A DNA stretch of 64,000 nucleotides from Chryseobacterium sp. LAM-KRS1 (GTDB lineage: Bacteria > Bacteroidota > Bacteroidia > Flavobacteriales > Weeksellaceae). The stretch spans positions 372,001 through 436,000 of the forward strand of contig NZ_JAAOIZ010000004.1 of NCBI RefSeq assembly GCF_013184525.1, written 5' to 3'. Numbering within the stretch: the first letter of the stretch is position 1; every line of letters begins with the position of its first letter. The translations under genes were made by a program, and so were the position numbers. A model generated the notes under the pieces. The model saw nothing but the letters and a program-made list of their open reading frames with translations, was not told the DNA's origin and ran no database searches. This document shows, in pieces, positions 43,688-52,937 of the stretch.

Positions 43688-44218
43688 ATGAAAAAAATAA
43701 TTATTCCATTGATGCTGATGTGCTCAATATCAATATTTTCCCAGGTCACAGTGGGAGCTCCCTCAATGACTGAAAACAACAGATGGACTTTCGGAGGTGG
43801 GATCGGTTTAGGTTTTGGAAGCAACAGCGCATTTTCTCTTCAGGCAGCTCCGAGGGTAGGATACCGGTTAACCGATGATCTTGAAGCGGGAGTATTGGGA
43901 AGTGTTTCCTGGCAGACATCAGACTATTATAGATCAACGATGTTCGGGGTTGGTCCTTTTGTGAATTACTATTTCGCAAGATCCTTTTATGTAGGGGCGA
44001 ATCTTCAACATTATTTTATAAATTATCATGATAAATTTTATGATTATAAAGATAACCGGGAAGAAACGGCACTATATCTGGGAGGAGGATATATGCAAAG
44101 GATAGGGGGGAATTCCTTTATGCAGCTGGGATTGATGTACAATGTTTTATGGAAAGAGAATTCAAGTGTTTTTTCAAGTGGATTGGTTCCGAACATTGGA
44201 TTCGTTGTAGGATTGTAG
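43688..44218 (+). CDS. Outer-membrane beta-barrel protein
   Basis: 176 residues from the ATG at 43688, which is followed directly by the signal peptide (MKKIIIPLMLMCSISIFSQ). The mature part alternates hydrophobic and polar residues in about eight strands (for example WTFGGGIGLGFGSNSAFSL), typical of small OmpX/OmpW-like barrels. The function is unknown. It stands alone, 56 bases before a Crp-like regulator gene. Confidence 0.78.
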   Translation: MKKIIIPLMLMCSISIFSQVTVGAPSMTENNRWTFGGGIGLGFGSNSAFSLQAAPRVGYRLTDDLEAGVLGSVSWQTSDYYRSTMFGVGPFVNYYFARSFYVGANLQHYFINYHDKFYDYKDNREETALYLGGGYMQRIGGNSFMQLGLMYNVLWKENSSVFSSGLVPNIGFVVGL

Positions 44219-44274
44219 TTTTATTGCGGTGTTTTAATCAATATCAAAAAATGGATTGTTAAAATATTACAGGA

Positions 44275-44856
44275 ATGAAGGTCGAAAATTTTTCAACTAA
44301 TGGTTTGATAAGTTTCATTAAAAATACTTATCCTGTATCAGATTTTACTGCCAATCTTATTGCCGACAATTTTGAACCTGTAATTTTACCGAAACATCAG
44401 CTTACCTTAAGAGAAGGAAGCATTAATTCTGATTATATTTTTCTCGAGACAGGCTACATGCGTTCATATGTGTTGGATATTGATGGAAATGAGGTAACAA
44501 CGAATATATTCAAGCCTAATGAAATGGTTTTTGAAGTAGAATCTTATTTTCAAAGAAAACCGTCAAATGAAAATATTGAAACAATTACAAGATGTATTGT
44601 CTGGATTGGAAAATACGAAAAATGCCAACGACTTTTTCATACCTTACCAGAGTTTAGAGAATTTGGAAGAGCTATTTTGGTGAAAGGATTTACGGAGCTT
44701 AAACAACGTACCGTTTCCATGATTAAAGAAAAATCCGAAAGGAGATATGAAAATTTATTATTAGAATCGCCAGATATTTTCCGGAATGTTCCTTTAAAAT
44801 TTATTGCATCTTATCTTGGAATTACAAATACTTCTTTAAGCCGGTTGAGAAAATAA
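44275..44856 (+). CDS. Crp/Fnr-family transcriptional regulator
   Basis: 193 residues. A cyclic-nucleotide-binding-like beta-roll (about 20-120) has the typical LREGSINSDYIFLETGYMRSYV pattern. A C-terminal helix-turn-helix (about 165-193, PLKFIASYLGITNTSLSRLRK) follows. The cAMP-binding Arg-Glu motif is not conserved, so the effector is unknown. The membrane protein gene 71 bases downstream is its likely target or operon partner. Confidence 0.85.
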   Translation: MKVENFSTNGLISFIKNTYPVSDFTANLIADNFEPVILPKHQLTLREGSINSDYIFLETGYMRSYVLDIDGNEVTTNIFKPNEMVFEVESYFQRKPSNENIETITRCIVWIGKYEKCQRLFHTLPEFREFGRAILVKGFTELKQRTVSMIKEKSERRYENLLLESPDIFRNVPLKFIASYLGITNTSLSRLRK

Positions 44857-44927
44857 TATAAAAAATTGCCAATTGGTAATTTTTTTATAAAGTATGAAGC
44901 TGAAATTTGCATAATAAATGATACATT

Positions 44928-45533
44928 ATGCAAACAGAAAACATTCAACAGACGGGCTTGGAAAAGCGTATCGCGCTTATTCTGATCTTTTGGGGAGCAG
45001 GAAGTTTTTTATTAGGTTTTTTTAATATTTTCAGCCTTATTCCGCGCCTGCTTTTTGGCGTCTTAATTGCTTCAATACTTTTGGTCTTGATTATTATTTA
45101 TCAGTCCAAACCTTCTTTTAGAACTTTCTCCGACTCTATTCCTTTAAAGGGGATTGCTCTTTTTCATGTTTGGAGAATTTTTGCGGGCTGGATTTTTATT
45201 TCATATACTGGAAAACTGTCAGAAACATTTATTAATAATGCGGCTTATGGAGATATTATTTCAGGAATCCTTGCTGCCACCGTTTTTGTTTTCGGACGTA
45301 CCAAGCTAAGCTATTATATTTTCAATATTATTGGCTCGCTAGATTTTATTATTGCTGTAGGAACGGGGGTTTTTCTTACCATTACAGAAAATAATGAAAT
45401 GGCTCCGATTATTCAGTTACCGTTAATCATGATTCCGCTATTTGGAGTTCCTCTTTCCGGCTTTACCCATTTTATTTCTTTAAAGCGTCTTTTAAAAATG
45501 AAGAATAAAAAGCTTTCAGATATTATTGAATGA
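44928..45533 (+). CDS. Uncharacterised polytopic membrane protein
   Basis: 201 residues with about six hydrophobic helices. No catalytic motif or family is recognised. A short polar N-terminus (MQTENIQQTGLEKR) and a basic C-terminus (LKMKNKKLSDIIE) suggest both ends are cytoplasmic. It follows the Crp-like regulator gene and ends at a bidirectional terminator shared with clpC. Confidence 0.7.
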   Translation: MQTENIQQTGLEKRIALILIFWGAGSFLLGFFNIFSLIPRLLFGVLIASILLVLIIIYQSKPSFRTFSDSIPLKGIALFHVWRIFAGWIFISYTGKLSETFINNAAYGDIISGILAATVFVFGRTKLSYYIFNIIGSLDFIIAVGTGVFLTITENNEMAPIIQLPLIMIPLFGVPLSGFTHFISLKRLLKMKNKKLSDIIE

Positions 45534-45557
45534 CAGCTAATAAAATTTAAAATAATA

Positions 45558-45588
45558 AAAAAGCACGGAAAATACTTCCGTGCTTTTT
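45558..45588. terminator. Bidirectional terminator between the membrane protein gene and clpC
   Basis: 13-bp perfect stem (45558-45570 with 45576-45588), 5-base loop, T/A-rich flanks on both sides. Confidence 0.9.
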
Positions 45589-45608
45589 ATTTTAACAAAA
45601 TTATTTAT

Positions 45609-48140
45609 TTATTGAGAAGACTTTTCAGTCGTCTTTTTGGTCTTTTGAGCCTTGCCGGTTAATCCGTCTTTAGCTTCATTTACATCAAGAACAATTGTTT
45701 CTCCTTCATTTAATTGCTTGTTTACCAGCATTTCTGCCAATAAATCCTCAATGTATTTCTGGATTGCTCTTTTCAATGGTCTTGCACCAAAATCTTTATC
45801 CCATCCTTTTTCAGAAATAAAATCTTTAGCTGCTTCAGTTAAATCAACTTTATATCCTAATTTATCAAGTCTGGTGTAAAGCTTATTTAATTCAAGATCA
45901 ATGATTTTCTTGATATCAGTCTGTTCAAGAGAGTTAAAGATCACGATGTCATCAATTCTGTTCAGGAATTCAGGAGCAAATGCTTTCTTAAGGGCATTTT
46001 CAATTGTGCTTCTTGCTCTGTTGTCTGTATTTGACTTCTTAGCAGAAGTTCCGAATCCAACACCATCCCCAAAGTCTTTAAGGTCTCTTGTTCCGATGTT
46101 TGAAGTAAGAATAATGATCGTGTTTCTGAAATCAATTTTTCTACCTAAACTATCTGTAACATGTCCTTCATCCAGAATCTGTAACAAGATATTGAATACA
46201 TCAGGGTGAGCTTTTTCAATCTCATCAAGAAGAACTACCGCATAAGGTTTTCTTCTCACAGCTTCAGTAAGCTGACCTCCTTCCTCATATCCAACATATC
46301 CCGGAGGCGCACCTACCAACCTTGATACGGCGAATTTTTCCATATATTCACTCATATCAATTCGGATCAATGCTTCATCTGAATCGAAAAGTTCTCTTGC
46401 CATTACCTTGGCAAGCTCAGTCTTACCAACACCGGTTGTTCCTAAGAAGATAAATGTTCCGATCGGACGATTTGGATCTTTAAGACCCGCTCTGTTACGT
46501 TGAATAGCTTTAACTACTTTTCTTACAGCATCTTCCTGTCCGATAACTTTTCCGTTCAGGTTGTTGTCCATCTGAGCTAATTTATCAAGCTCATTTTTAC
46601 CAACTTTGGTTACAGGAACACCACTCATCATGGAAACTACCTCTGCAACGTTTTCTTCTGTAACCGTTTCTTTTTTCTCTTTTACATCCTTATCCCACTG
46701 ATCTTGTGCGGCATTAAGCTCCATTTGAAGTCTTTCCTCCTCATCTTTAAGCTTTCTGGCTTCAAGATAATCCTGAGCTTTTACAGCTTTCTGCTTCATT
46801 TCTTTGATGTCCTCAATTTTCTTTTCGAATTCAATGATTTCGGTAGGAACTTTCATGTTTTTGATATAAACACGGGAACCTGCTTCGTCCATTGCATCAA
46901 TCGCTTTATCCGGTAGGAAACGATCTGTAATATATCTTGATGTAAGATTCACACAAGCCAATATGGCTTCTGGTGTATAAATCACATTATGATGCTCTTC
47001 ATACTTATCTTTGATCTGATTTAAAATCTGAATGGTTTCGTCAATAGAGGTAGGCTCTACCATTACTTTCTGGAATCTTCTCTCTAATGCTCCGTCTTTT
47101 TCAATATATTGACGGTATTCATCCAAGGTAGTGGCTCCGATGCATTGAATTTCTCCTCTTGCAAGAGCCGGCTTAAACATATTGGAGGCATCCAGACTTC
47201 CTGTAGAGCTTCCTGCACCTACAATAGTGTGAAGCTCGTCAATGAATAGGATAACATCCCTGTTCTTTTCCAATTCCGTCATGATCGCCTTCATTCTTTC
47301 CTCGAACTGACCACGGTATTTCGTTCCTGCAACTAAACTTGCAAGATCCAGTGTGATCACTCTTTTACCAAAAAGAACTCTGGAAACCTTTTTTTGCTGG
47401 ATTCTTAAAGCTAATCCTTCTGCAATAGCAGATTTACCCACTCCGGGCTCTCCGATAAGAAGGGGATTGTTTTTCTTTCTGCGGGAAAGAATCTGAGAAA
47501 CCCTCTCGATTTCTTTCTCACGTCCGATTACAGGATCCAATTTCCCATCTCTTGCTAAAGATGTAAGGTCTCTACCAAAATTATCCAGCGTAGGAGTTTT
47601 GCTCTTTGCAGCGCCTAAATTTCCTGCCGGTTTTCTCATCTGCTCAAATTCTTCTCTTTCATCATCATCATCATAAGCACTCATCTGAGGTGATTGTCCG
47701 GAATTTTTAAGCATTGTCTGGTATTCTCTTGAAACGCCTTCATAGTCGATATCGTAAGCGCCTAATATATTTGAGGTGGGATCTTCATATTTATAAAGAA
47801 TACCTAAAAGTAAATGAACGGTATTAATTTCATTACTTTTGTATTGTCGGCATTCTAACTCTGCACGTTTAACGGCATGATCTGCCATTTTCGTGAAAGA
47901 AATATTGGTTACCTCCTCAGAAATAGGATTAAGACTTGCTGTATTTAGAGTTTCAATTTTTCTTCTGATTTGTGTTAAATCGGCATTAAGGTTTTGAAGG
48001 ATTTCTTTTGCAGAGTTTTCTGTTTTTATAATACCTAAAAGTAGATGTTCTGTATTAAGAAATTCACTTTTCAGCCTTTTAGCTTCATTTTTGCTCTGTT
48101 TGAACACTTGGCTCAAACCTTGTGAAAACTTATAATCCAT
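45609..48140 (-). CDS. clpC: ATP-dependent Clp protease ATP-binding subunit ClpC
   Basis: 843 residues from the ATG at 48140 (MDYKFSQGLSQVF); an upstream in-frame TTG at 48152 is less likely. It has Clp_N repeats (1-150), a first AAA domain with GEPGVGKSAIA, a middle domain (UVR-like, about 420-480), and a second AAA domain with GTTGVGKTELA. It unfolds substrates for ClpP in the cytoplasm. The C-terminal 20 residues are a Lys/Thr-rich tail. It appears monocistronic. Confidence 0.95.
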   Translation of the reverse strand: MDYKFSQGLSQVFKQSKNEAKRLKSEFLNTEHLLLGIIKTENSAKEILQNLNADLTQIRRKIETLNTASLNPISEEVTNISFTKMADHAVKRAELECRQYKSNEINTVHLLLGILYKYEDPTSNILGAYDIDYEGVSREYQTMLKNSGQSPQMSAYDDDDEREEFEQMRKPAGNLGAAKSKTPTLDNFGRDLTSLARDGKLDPVIGREKEIERVSQILSRRKKNNPLLIGEPGVGKSAIAEGLALRIQQKKVSRVLFGKRVITLDLASLVAGTKYRGQFEERMKAIMTELEKNRDVILFIDELHTIVGAGSSTGSLDASNMFKPALARGEIQCIGATTLDEYRQYIEKDGALERRFQKVMVEPTSIDETIQILNQIKDKYEEHHNVIYTPEAILACVNLTSRYITDRFLPDKAIDAMDEAGSRVYIKNMKVPTEIIEFEKKIEDIKEMKQKAVKAQDYLEARKLKDEEERLQMELNAAQDQWDKDVKEKKETVTEENVAEVVSMMSGVPVTKVGKNELDKLAQMDNNLNGKVIGQEDAVRKVVKAIQRNRAGLKDPNRPIGTFIFLGTTGVGKTELAKVMARELFDSDEALIRIDMSEYMEKFAVSRLVGAPPGYVGYEEGGQLTEAVRRKPYAVVLLDEIEKAHPDVFNILLQILDEGHVTDSLGRKIDFRNTIIILTSNIGTRDLKDFGDGVGFGTSAKKSNTDNRARSTIENALKKAFAPEFLNRIDDIVIFNSLEQTDIKKIIDLELNKLYTRLDKLGYKVDLTEAAKDFISEKGWDKDFGARPLKRAIQKYIEDLLAEMLVNKQLNEGETIVLDVNEAKDGLTGKAQKTKKTTEKSSQ

Positions 48141-48267
48141 AATATATCTCAATTAGAATAAAGATAGAATTATCTTTTATTCATTATTCTAAATTACAAA
48201 TATTTTACCAAAAATCAATTAATGACTTTATGGCAGAAAAAAGTTTTATTATCTTATTGAAAATGAC

Positions 48268-48275
48268 TAAGTTTG
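48268..48275 (+). promoter_or_regulatory. Bacteroidetes -7 box upstream of the small membrane protein / GT4 pair
   Basis: TAAGTTTG, 19 bases before the ATG at 48295. No -33 TTTG at the right distance. Confidence 0.4.
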
Positions 48276-48294
48276 TGTCCCTTAAATTTTTCTT

Positions 48295-48519
48295 ATGAAC
48301 CCCGAAATTGCTGCTTATATTGGATATTCTGCTTCACTTTTTCTTGTGTTGAGCTTTATATTGAAAGATGTAAGAAAAATTAGAATCGTAAATATGATCG
48401 GCTGTATTTGTTTTGTCATTTATGGTATCTTTAACGGAATGCTCTGGCCGGTTATTATACCCAACGGATTGATCTGTTTCATACAGATTTACCATTTAAT
48501 GGCCGGAAAGAAAAGTTAA
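48295..48519 (+). CDS. Small three-helix membrane protein
   Basis: 74 residues with three hydrophobic helices (AAYIGYSASLFLVLSF, IVNMIGCICFVIYGIFNG and VIIPNGLICFIQIYHLM). The pattern resembles YgjV-like or SemiSWEET-like small transport modules, but I am not certain of the family. Its stop overlaps the ATG of the glycosyltransferase gene by one base, so they are coupled. Confidence 0.7.
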   Translation: MNPEIAAYIGYSASLFLVLSFILKDVRKIRIVNMIGCICFVIYGIFNGMLWPVIIPNGLICFIQIYHLMAGKKS

Positions 48520-49613
48520 TGAAAAAAAAGATAATTACATCTGCTTTTAGTAATCTGTATACAGATCAGCGAATAGAAAAGGTCTGTCACACCTTGTATG
48601 AAAACGGATACTCTCTGGAACTGATCGGAAACGACTGGGGTGGAGCTGAGAAAATCACAAGACCTTATCCTTTCTCAAGGATTATGCTGGTTTCTAAAAG
48701 TTTAAAGACGGCTTATTTTGAATTTAACTGGAAATTGTACAAAGAGCTGAAAAAGAAAGCTGATAAGAATACCATTCTTCATGCTAATGATATTGACGCT
48801 CTTCTTCCCAATTATCTTATCGCAAAAAAATTAAAGATCCCTTTAATTTTTGACAGTCATGAAATTTTTTCCGAAATGCCAGCCATTCAGGGCAAAATGT
48901 CACAAAAAATATGGCGTTACCTGGAAAAAAAAGTACTTCCTAACTTAAAATTCATGATAACAGCCAGCGGAAGTTATGCAAAATGGTTTAAAGAAAAATA
49001 TAATGTAGAGGCTACAGTGGTACAAAATGCACCCAAAAAAATAAACTTTCCAATAGATATTTCCGATAATAAGCCTAAAGTATTTTTATACCAGGGTGCA
49101 ATAAATCCTTTTAGGGGAATTGATAAGGCAATTCTAGCTATGCATCATATTGATGATGTTGTTTTCAAGGTTGCAGGAGATGGTCCCAAAAAGAAGGAAT
49201 ATGAAGAGCTGGTAGCTCGTGAGAATCTACAGCATAAAGTTGAGTTTTTGGGCAAGCTGGAGCCTGAAGATCTAAGAAAAATTACTCTTACCGCAGATGT
49301 CGGGATGAGTATCGAGGAAAACGGCGGGGACAGCTACTTATACTCCCTCCCGAATAAAGTGTTGGATTGTATTCAGGCAAGAGTTCCATTAATTATGGCT
49401 GATCTCCCTGAAATGCGTAATATAAGAATGCAGTTTGATGTCGGAGAGATCATTAAGGACCATCAGCCGGAAAATATTGCAGATGCTGTTTTCAGAATTT
49501 TAAATAAGGGAAGAAAGGGTTATCAGGATGAATTGAAAAAAGCCTCGGAATTGCTTTGTTGGGAAAATGAAGAACTAAAACTTCTGGAAGTTTTTAGAAA
49601 GGTATCTCAATAA
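48519..49613 (+). CDS. Family 4-type glycosyltransferase
   Basis: 364 residues with the GT-B two-domain layout. The N-terminal half has LHANDIDALLPNYLIAKKLKIPLIFDSHE; the C-terminal Rossmann domain has YQGAINPFRGIDKAI and the donor-binding segment VGMSIEENGGDSYLYSLPNKVLDCIQARVPLI, where a Glu is expected to contact the nucleotide-sugar. It probably acts on a surface glycan at the inner membrane. It starts a run of surface-glycan genes with GT9 and GT2 proteins downstream. Confidence 0.85.
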   Translation: MKKKIITSAFSNLYTDQRIEKVCHTLYENGYSLELIGNDWGGAEKITRPYPFSRIMLVSKSLKTAYFEFNWKLYKELKKKADKNTILHANDIDALLPNYLIAKKLKIPLIFDSHEIFSEMPAIQGKMSQKIWRYLEKKVLPNLKFMITASGSYAKWFKEKYNVEATVVQNAPKKINFPIDISDNKPKVFLYQGAINPFRGIDKAILAMHHIDDVVFKVAGDGPKKKEYEELVARENLQHKVEFLGKLEPEDLRKITLTADVGMSIEENGGDSYLYSLPNKVLDCIQARVPLIMADLPEMRNIRMQFDVGEIIKDHQPENIADAVFRILNKGRKGYQDELKKASELLCWENEELKLLEVFRKVSQ

Positions 49614-49632
49614 ATTATCTTTACAAAAATGG

Positions 49633-49640
49633 TATCTTTG
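49633..49640 (+). promoter_or_regulatory. Bacteroidetes -7 box for sufE
   Basis: TATCTTTG, 19 bases before the sufE ATG. Confidence 0.45.
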
Positions 49641-49659
49641 CATAAAGAATTGTTAAAAG

Positions 49660-50079
49660 ATGACCATTAAAGAAAAACAGCAGGAAATAATAGACGAATT
49701 TGCATTTCTTGACGATTGGGAGCAGAAGTATGAATATATTATTGACCTTGGTAAAGAATTGAAAGGGCTTTCAGAAGACAAGAAAACAGATGCTAATCTT
49801 ATTAAAGGATGCCAGAGTAAAGTATGGATTGATGCTGAATTTAAAGACGGTAAACTTTATTTTGATGCTGATTCTGATGGTATTTTACCAAAAGGAATTG
49901 TTTCTCTTCTGGTTAATATTTACAGCGGGCATTCTACACAGGAAATTCTGGATTCGGATTTCCAGTTTATTTCAGAGATCGGACTTCAGGAGTTTCTTTC
50001 TCCTTCCAGAGCCAATGGACTAATGGCAATGACTAAACAGATTAAATTTTATGCAGTTGCCTATCAACTGAAGTCGTAG
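49660..50079 (+). CDS. sufE: Cysteine desulphuration protein SufE
   Basis: 139 residues. SufE accepts persulphide sulphur from SufS and passes it to the SufBCD scaffold for Fe-S assembly. The acceptor Cys51 is in LIKGCQSKVWI. It is followed 2 bases later by a GTG-started GT9 gene, so it is cotranscribed with glycosyltransferases, away from other suf genes, none of which occur in this window. Confidence 0.93.
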   Translation: MTIKEKQQEIIDEFAFLDDWEQKYEYIIDLGKELKGLSEDKKTDANLIKGCQSKVWIDAEFKDGKLYFDADSDGILPKGIVSLLVNIYSGHSTQEILDSDFQFISEIGLQEFLSPSRANGLMAMTKQIKFYAVAYQLKS

Positions 50080-50081
50080 TT

Positions 50082-51047
50082 GTGACAAGAATTTTAGCAT
50101 ATCGTTTTTCCGCTTTTGGCGACGTTGCGATGACAGCGCCCGTTTTTCGTGAATTCCTTGAACAAAACCCTGATGTAGAAATCGTAATGGTTTCCAGAAA
50201 AAATTTTGAAAGCTTGTTTTCAGATATTCCCAACATTATTTTTAAAGGAATTAACCTGGATGATTATAAGGGTTTTTTTGGATTGAACAGATTGGCCAAT
50301 GAGTTAATCAGAGAATTTCATCCGGATTTCATAGCTAATTTGCATGATGTAATCAGGACGAAGGTTCTGGATAAAATCTATAGGAGAAAGGGATACAAAG
50401 TATTCAAGATCAATAAAGGAAAAGAAGAAAAGGAAATTCTTACCGATGTCTGGAATCTGGATAAAGTACAACTGAAAAAAACCGTCGAGCGGTATGCAGA
50501 CGTATTCCGGGAAATGGGGTTTAAAGTGAACTTATCCAATAAATTAAGGCCATCAACACAGCAAAAGTCCGGGATCGGGTTTGCTCCTTTTGCACAGCAT
50601 AAAGGAAAGATGCTTCCCTTGGATAAATCCTATGAACTTGTTAAAATTTTAGCCCAAAAGGATAAAATATATTTCTTCGGAGGCGGGAAAAATGAAACAG
50701 AAACCCTGGAAAGATGGGAACGTGAAATTCCGAATACCCAAAGTCTTTCCGGGAAATTAAACCTTAAACAGGAGCTGGATACAATTGCAGAACTTAAACT
50801 GATGATCTCAATGGATTCTGCCAATATGCACCTTGCCAGCCTTGTGGGAACAAGATGCGTTTCTATCTGGGGATCTACACATCCTTATGCCGGTTTTTTA
50901 GGGTTTGGACAGAGTGAAGATGATGTGGTGCAAATTAAAGATTTAACATGCAGGCCTTGTTCAGTATTTGGAGATAAGGAATGTTTCAGAGGAGATTGGG
51001 CATGTCTGGAAGAACTTAATATTCAGAAAATCATTGAAAAAATCTGA
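50082..51047 (+). CDS. Glycosyltransferase family 9 (heptosyltransferase-like)
   Basis: 321 residues starting with GTG 2 bases after sufE. The N-terminal ILAYRFSAFGDVAMTAPVFREF matches ADP-heptose:LPS heptosyltransferases. The C-terminal half has the SMDSANMHLASLVGTRCVSIWGSTHP segment of GT9 enzymes. A C-terminal Cys-rich stretch (DLTCRPCSVFGDKECFRGDWACL) is common in this family. It probably transfers a core sugar to lipid A-core at the inner membrane. GT2 follows after 4 bases. Confidence 0.9.
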   Translation: MTRILAYRFSAFGDVAMTAPVFREFLEQNPDVEIVMVSRKNFESLFSDIPNIIFKGINLDDYKGFFGLNRLANELIREFHPDFIANLHDVIRTKVLDKIYRRKGYKVFKINKGKEEKEILTDVWNLDKVQLKKTVERYADVFREMGFKVNLSNKLRPSTQQKSGIGFAPFAQHKGKMLPLDKSYELVKILAQKDKIYFFGGGKNETETLERWEREIPNTQSLSGKLNLKQELDTIAELKLMISMDSANMHLASLVGTRCVSIWGSTHPYAGFLGFGQSEDDVVQIKDLTCRPCSVFGDKECFRGDWACLEELNIQKIIEKI

Positions 51048-51051
51048 TGAA

Positions 51052-51954
51052 ATGAAAATTACAATCTGCATTCCTGTCTATAATTTTGATGTCCGGGAAT
51101 TAGTTTCTGATTTAGGAAAAGAAATTACAGCAAAGGCTTTTAATGCAGAAATCATATTAATCGATGATCGGTCTGAAGAACAATTTAAACAGATTAATAA
51201 AGTCCTAGAAGATAAGGTAGAAAAATTGATCTATCTGGATAAAAACATTGGGAGATCAAAAATCCGCAATCTGTTTCTTTCCTATTCAAAGGGAGGTTAT
51301 TTACTTTTTCTTGATTGTGACGGTAAGATAACAAGTGACCGTTTTCTAGAAAATTACATACAATTTATAAAAGAGAATCCGGATACAAAGGTGATCTACG
51401 GAGGGCGAGTTGTCTCAGAATCACCGGTTGATCAAAACCATTATTTAAGATGGAAATTTGCCGTAGAGCGTGAGAATTTACCGGTTTCGCTTCGTGTGGA
51501 AAATCCTTACTTGAGCTTCCAAACAAATAATTTTATCATTGATCGGAATATCCTCAAGAAAGTTCCGTTTAATCCCGAATTTCAAAGATATGGGTACGAA
51601 GATCTGTTATTTGCAATGGACTTAAAATCCAGTCATATAAAAATTAACCATCTACAGAATCCTGTATTCAACAATGATGTAGAAGATAATCAACTCTACC
51701 TTGAAAAAGTAAAAGAATCGGTAGGTAGTTTATCTCAAATGCTTCAAGACAAACAACTCAGAGCAAAACTTTCCGAAATTAAACTGGTAAAAGCGTACAA
51801 GGCTATAAAAAGGCTTGGTTTAAAAAGCTTATTTACCATTTTCTTTAGGGTTAGCATGCCAAGGATAGAGCGTAAGCTTTTAAAGGGAAATATCAACCTT
51901 AAATACCTTGATTTTTATAAGCTGGGATTACTACTGAATGTAGCGGATATCTGA
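51052..51954 (+). CDS. Family 2 glycosyltransferase
   Basis: 300 residues from the ATG at 51052, directly before the conserved N-terminal strand ITICIPVYNF; an earlier in-frame start would extend it into the GT9 gene and is rejected. GT-A motifs are IILIDDRSEE, NIGRSKIRNLFL and the metal-binding LLFLDCDGKI. A later GYEDLLFAMDL provides the ED acceptor motif. It is the last gene of the sufE-GT9-GT2 unit and probably adds a sugar to the same glycan. Confidence 0.87.
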   Translation: MKITICIPVYNFDVRELVSDLGKEITAKAFNAEIILIDDRSEEQFKQINKVLEDKVEKLIYLDKNIGRSKIRNLFLSYSKGGYLLFLDCDGKITSDRFLENYIQFIKENPDTKVIYGGRVVSESPVDQNHYLRWKFAVERENLPVSLRVENPYLSFQTNNFIIDRNILKKVPFNPEFQRYGYEDLLFAMDLKSSHIKINHLQNPVFNNDVEDNQLYLEKVKESVGSLSQMLQDKQLRAKLSEIKLVKAYKAIKRLGLKSLFTIFFRVSMPRIERKLLKGNINLKYLDFYKLGLLLNVADI

Positions 51955-52030
51955 AAGATTTTCTTTATTAGAATCATTTCAGGTAAAAATGAAGCATTGA
52001 CAAAATGCCAATGCTACGATTAAAAATTAA

Positions 52031-52933
52031 TTATCTTATTACTTCGAGAGGCGCGCCTTTTTTTGGACGATGAAGTACCAATTCATAGATTTCTGTACTT
52101 TTGTCTTTAAGTTTTGCCTGCAAAGCTGATTCATCTTTATTTTTTTCATCAGTCCTGATTAAAGCAACCATTCTTCCATTGCCATAAAAAACCATTTTAT
52201 AATTGTCTATCGGTAAAACTTCAACGATATTCTGAATCGTTTCCGATGTTTCTGCCTGGTCCTTTTTGCTCTCAGCAGAAGAAAGATATAAGGCCTTGTC
52301 AATTTCGGCATCTCGGACTTTTGTTTTTGTGAGAAAACTACCAATATCTTTTTTCTGCAGAATTTCCCTGAAATGATTATAAGTCTCTAAGACCTCTTTC
52401 AGAAGAGCATCTTTATCTTCATTCAACAGAACAGCGGAGTGGGACCATCCTGATACCTGATAGGGAACATCAGAAGTAAAATCCCAGGATTGAGTAATCT
52501 CTTTTGAGGGCTTACTGGTTTCTGCATTAAACTTACAATCTACTATTACCTCATAGTCAGGGGAATCAAATGAAGCATACTTTAAAATTCTGAATTTATA
52601 ATATTTAAGCTCGTTTTCATCCAGTTCTTTATCCGACTTCAAAATAACTTTAACGGTTTGTTTTCCCGGGCCTAAAATTTCACGATTAATAGGCAAGGTC
52701 AACGATGTTCCGCCGCTTTTGTAATAATAGGCAACCAGGATATCATTAATGTAAACCTGAAAATCGCCAGCTGCATCAAGGCTTAATGCATATAAAGGTT
52801 GAGAAGCCATATTTTGTGTTGTTTTTTTTTCGTAATTACTTTTGTTTGATGGAGATGTATGAGACGCTGTATCTTTTTTTTGACAGCTTATCATGTTGAA
52901 TAGCAATAAGCCAAATAATATCTTTTTGTTCAT
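52031..52933 (-). CDS. Uncharacterised lipoprotein, last gene of the PAAR-like operon
   Basis: 300 residues from the ATG at 52933; a longer start would overlap the upstream gene. The lipobox NMISC gives a lipidated Cys at residue 17. The mature part has a beta-rich N-terminal half (DAAGDFQVYINDILVAYYY) and a mixed C-terminal half. No family recognised. It starts 4 bases after the 928-residue protein gene. A membrane-anchored immunity protein for the preceding gene would fit this position, but that is only inferred. Confidence 0.7.
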   Translation of the reverse strand: MNKKILFGLLLFNMISCQKKDTASHTSPSNKSNYEKKTTQNMASQPLYALSLDAAGDFQVYINDILVAYYYKSGGTSLTLPINREILGPGKQTVKVILKSDKELDENELKYYKFRILKYASFDSPDYEVIVDCKFNAETSKPSKEITQSWDFTSDVPYQVSGWSHSAVLLNEDKDALLKEVLETYNHFREILQKKDIGSFLTKTKVRDAEIDKALYLSSAESKKDQAETSETIQNIVEVLPIDNYKMVFYGNGRMVALIRTDEKNKDESALQAKLKDKSTEIYELVLHRPKKGAPLEVIR

Positions 52934-52937
52934 TGTA

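Noticed and set aside
50968..51051. Longer N-terminus for the GT2 gene
   Set aside because: It would overlap the GT9 gene by 80 bases; the ATG at 51052 lies directly before the conserved GT-A strand.
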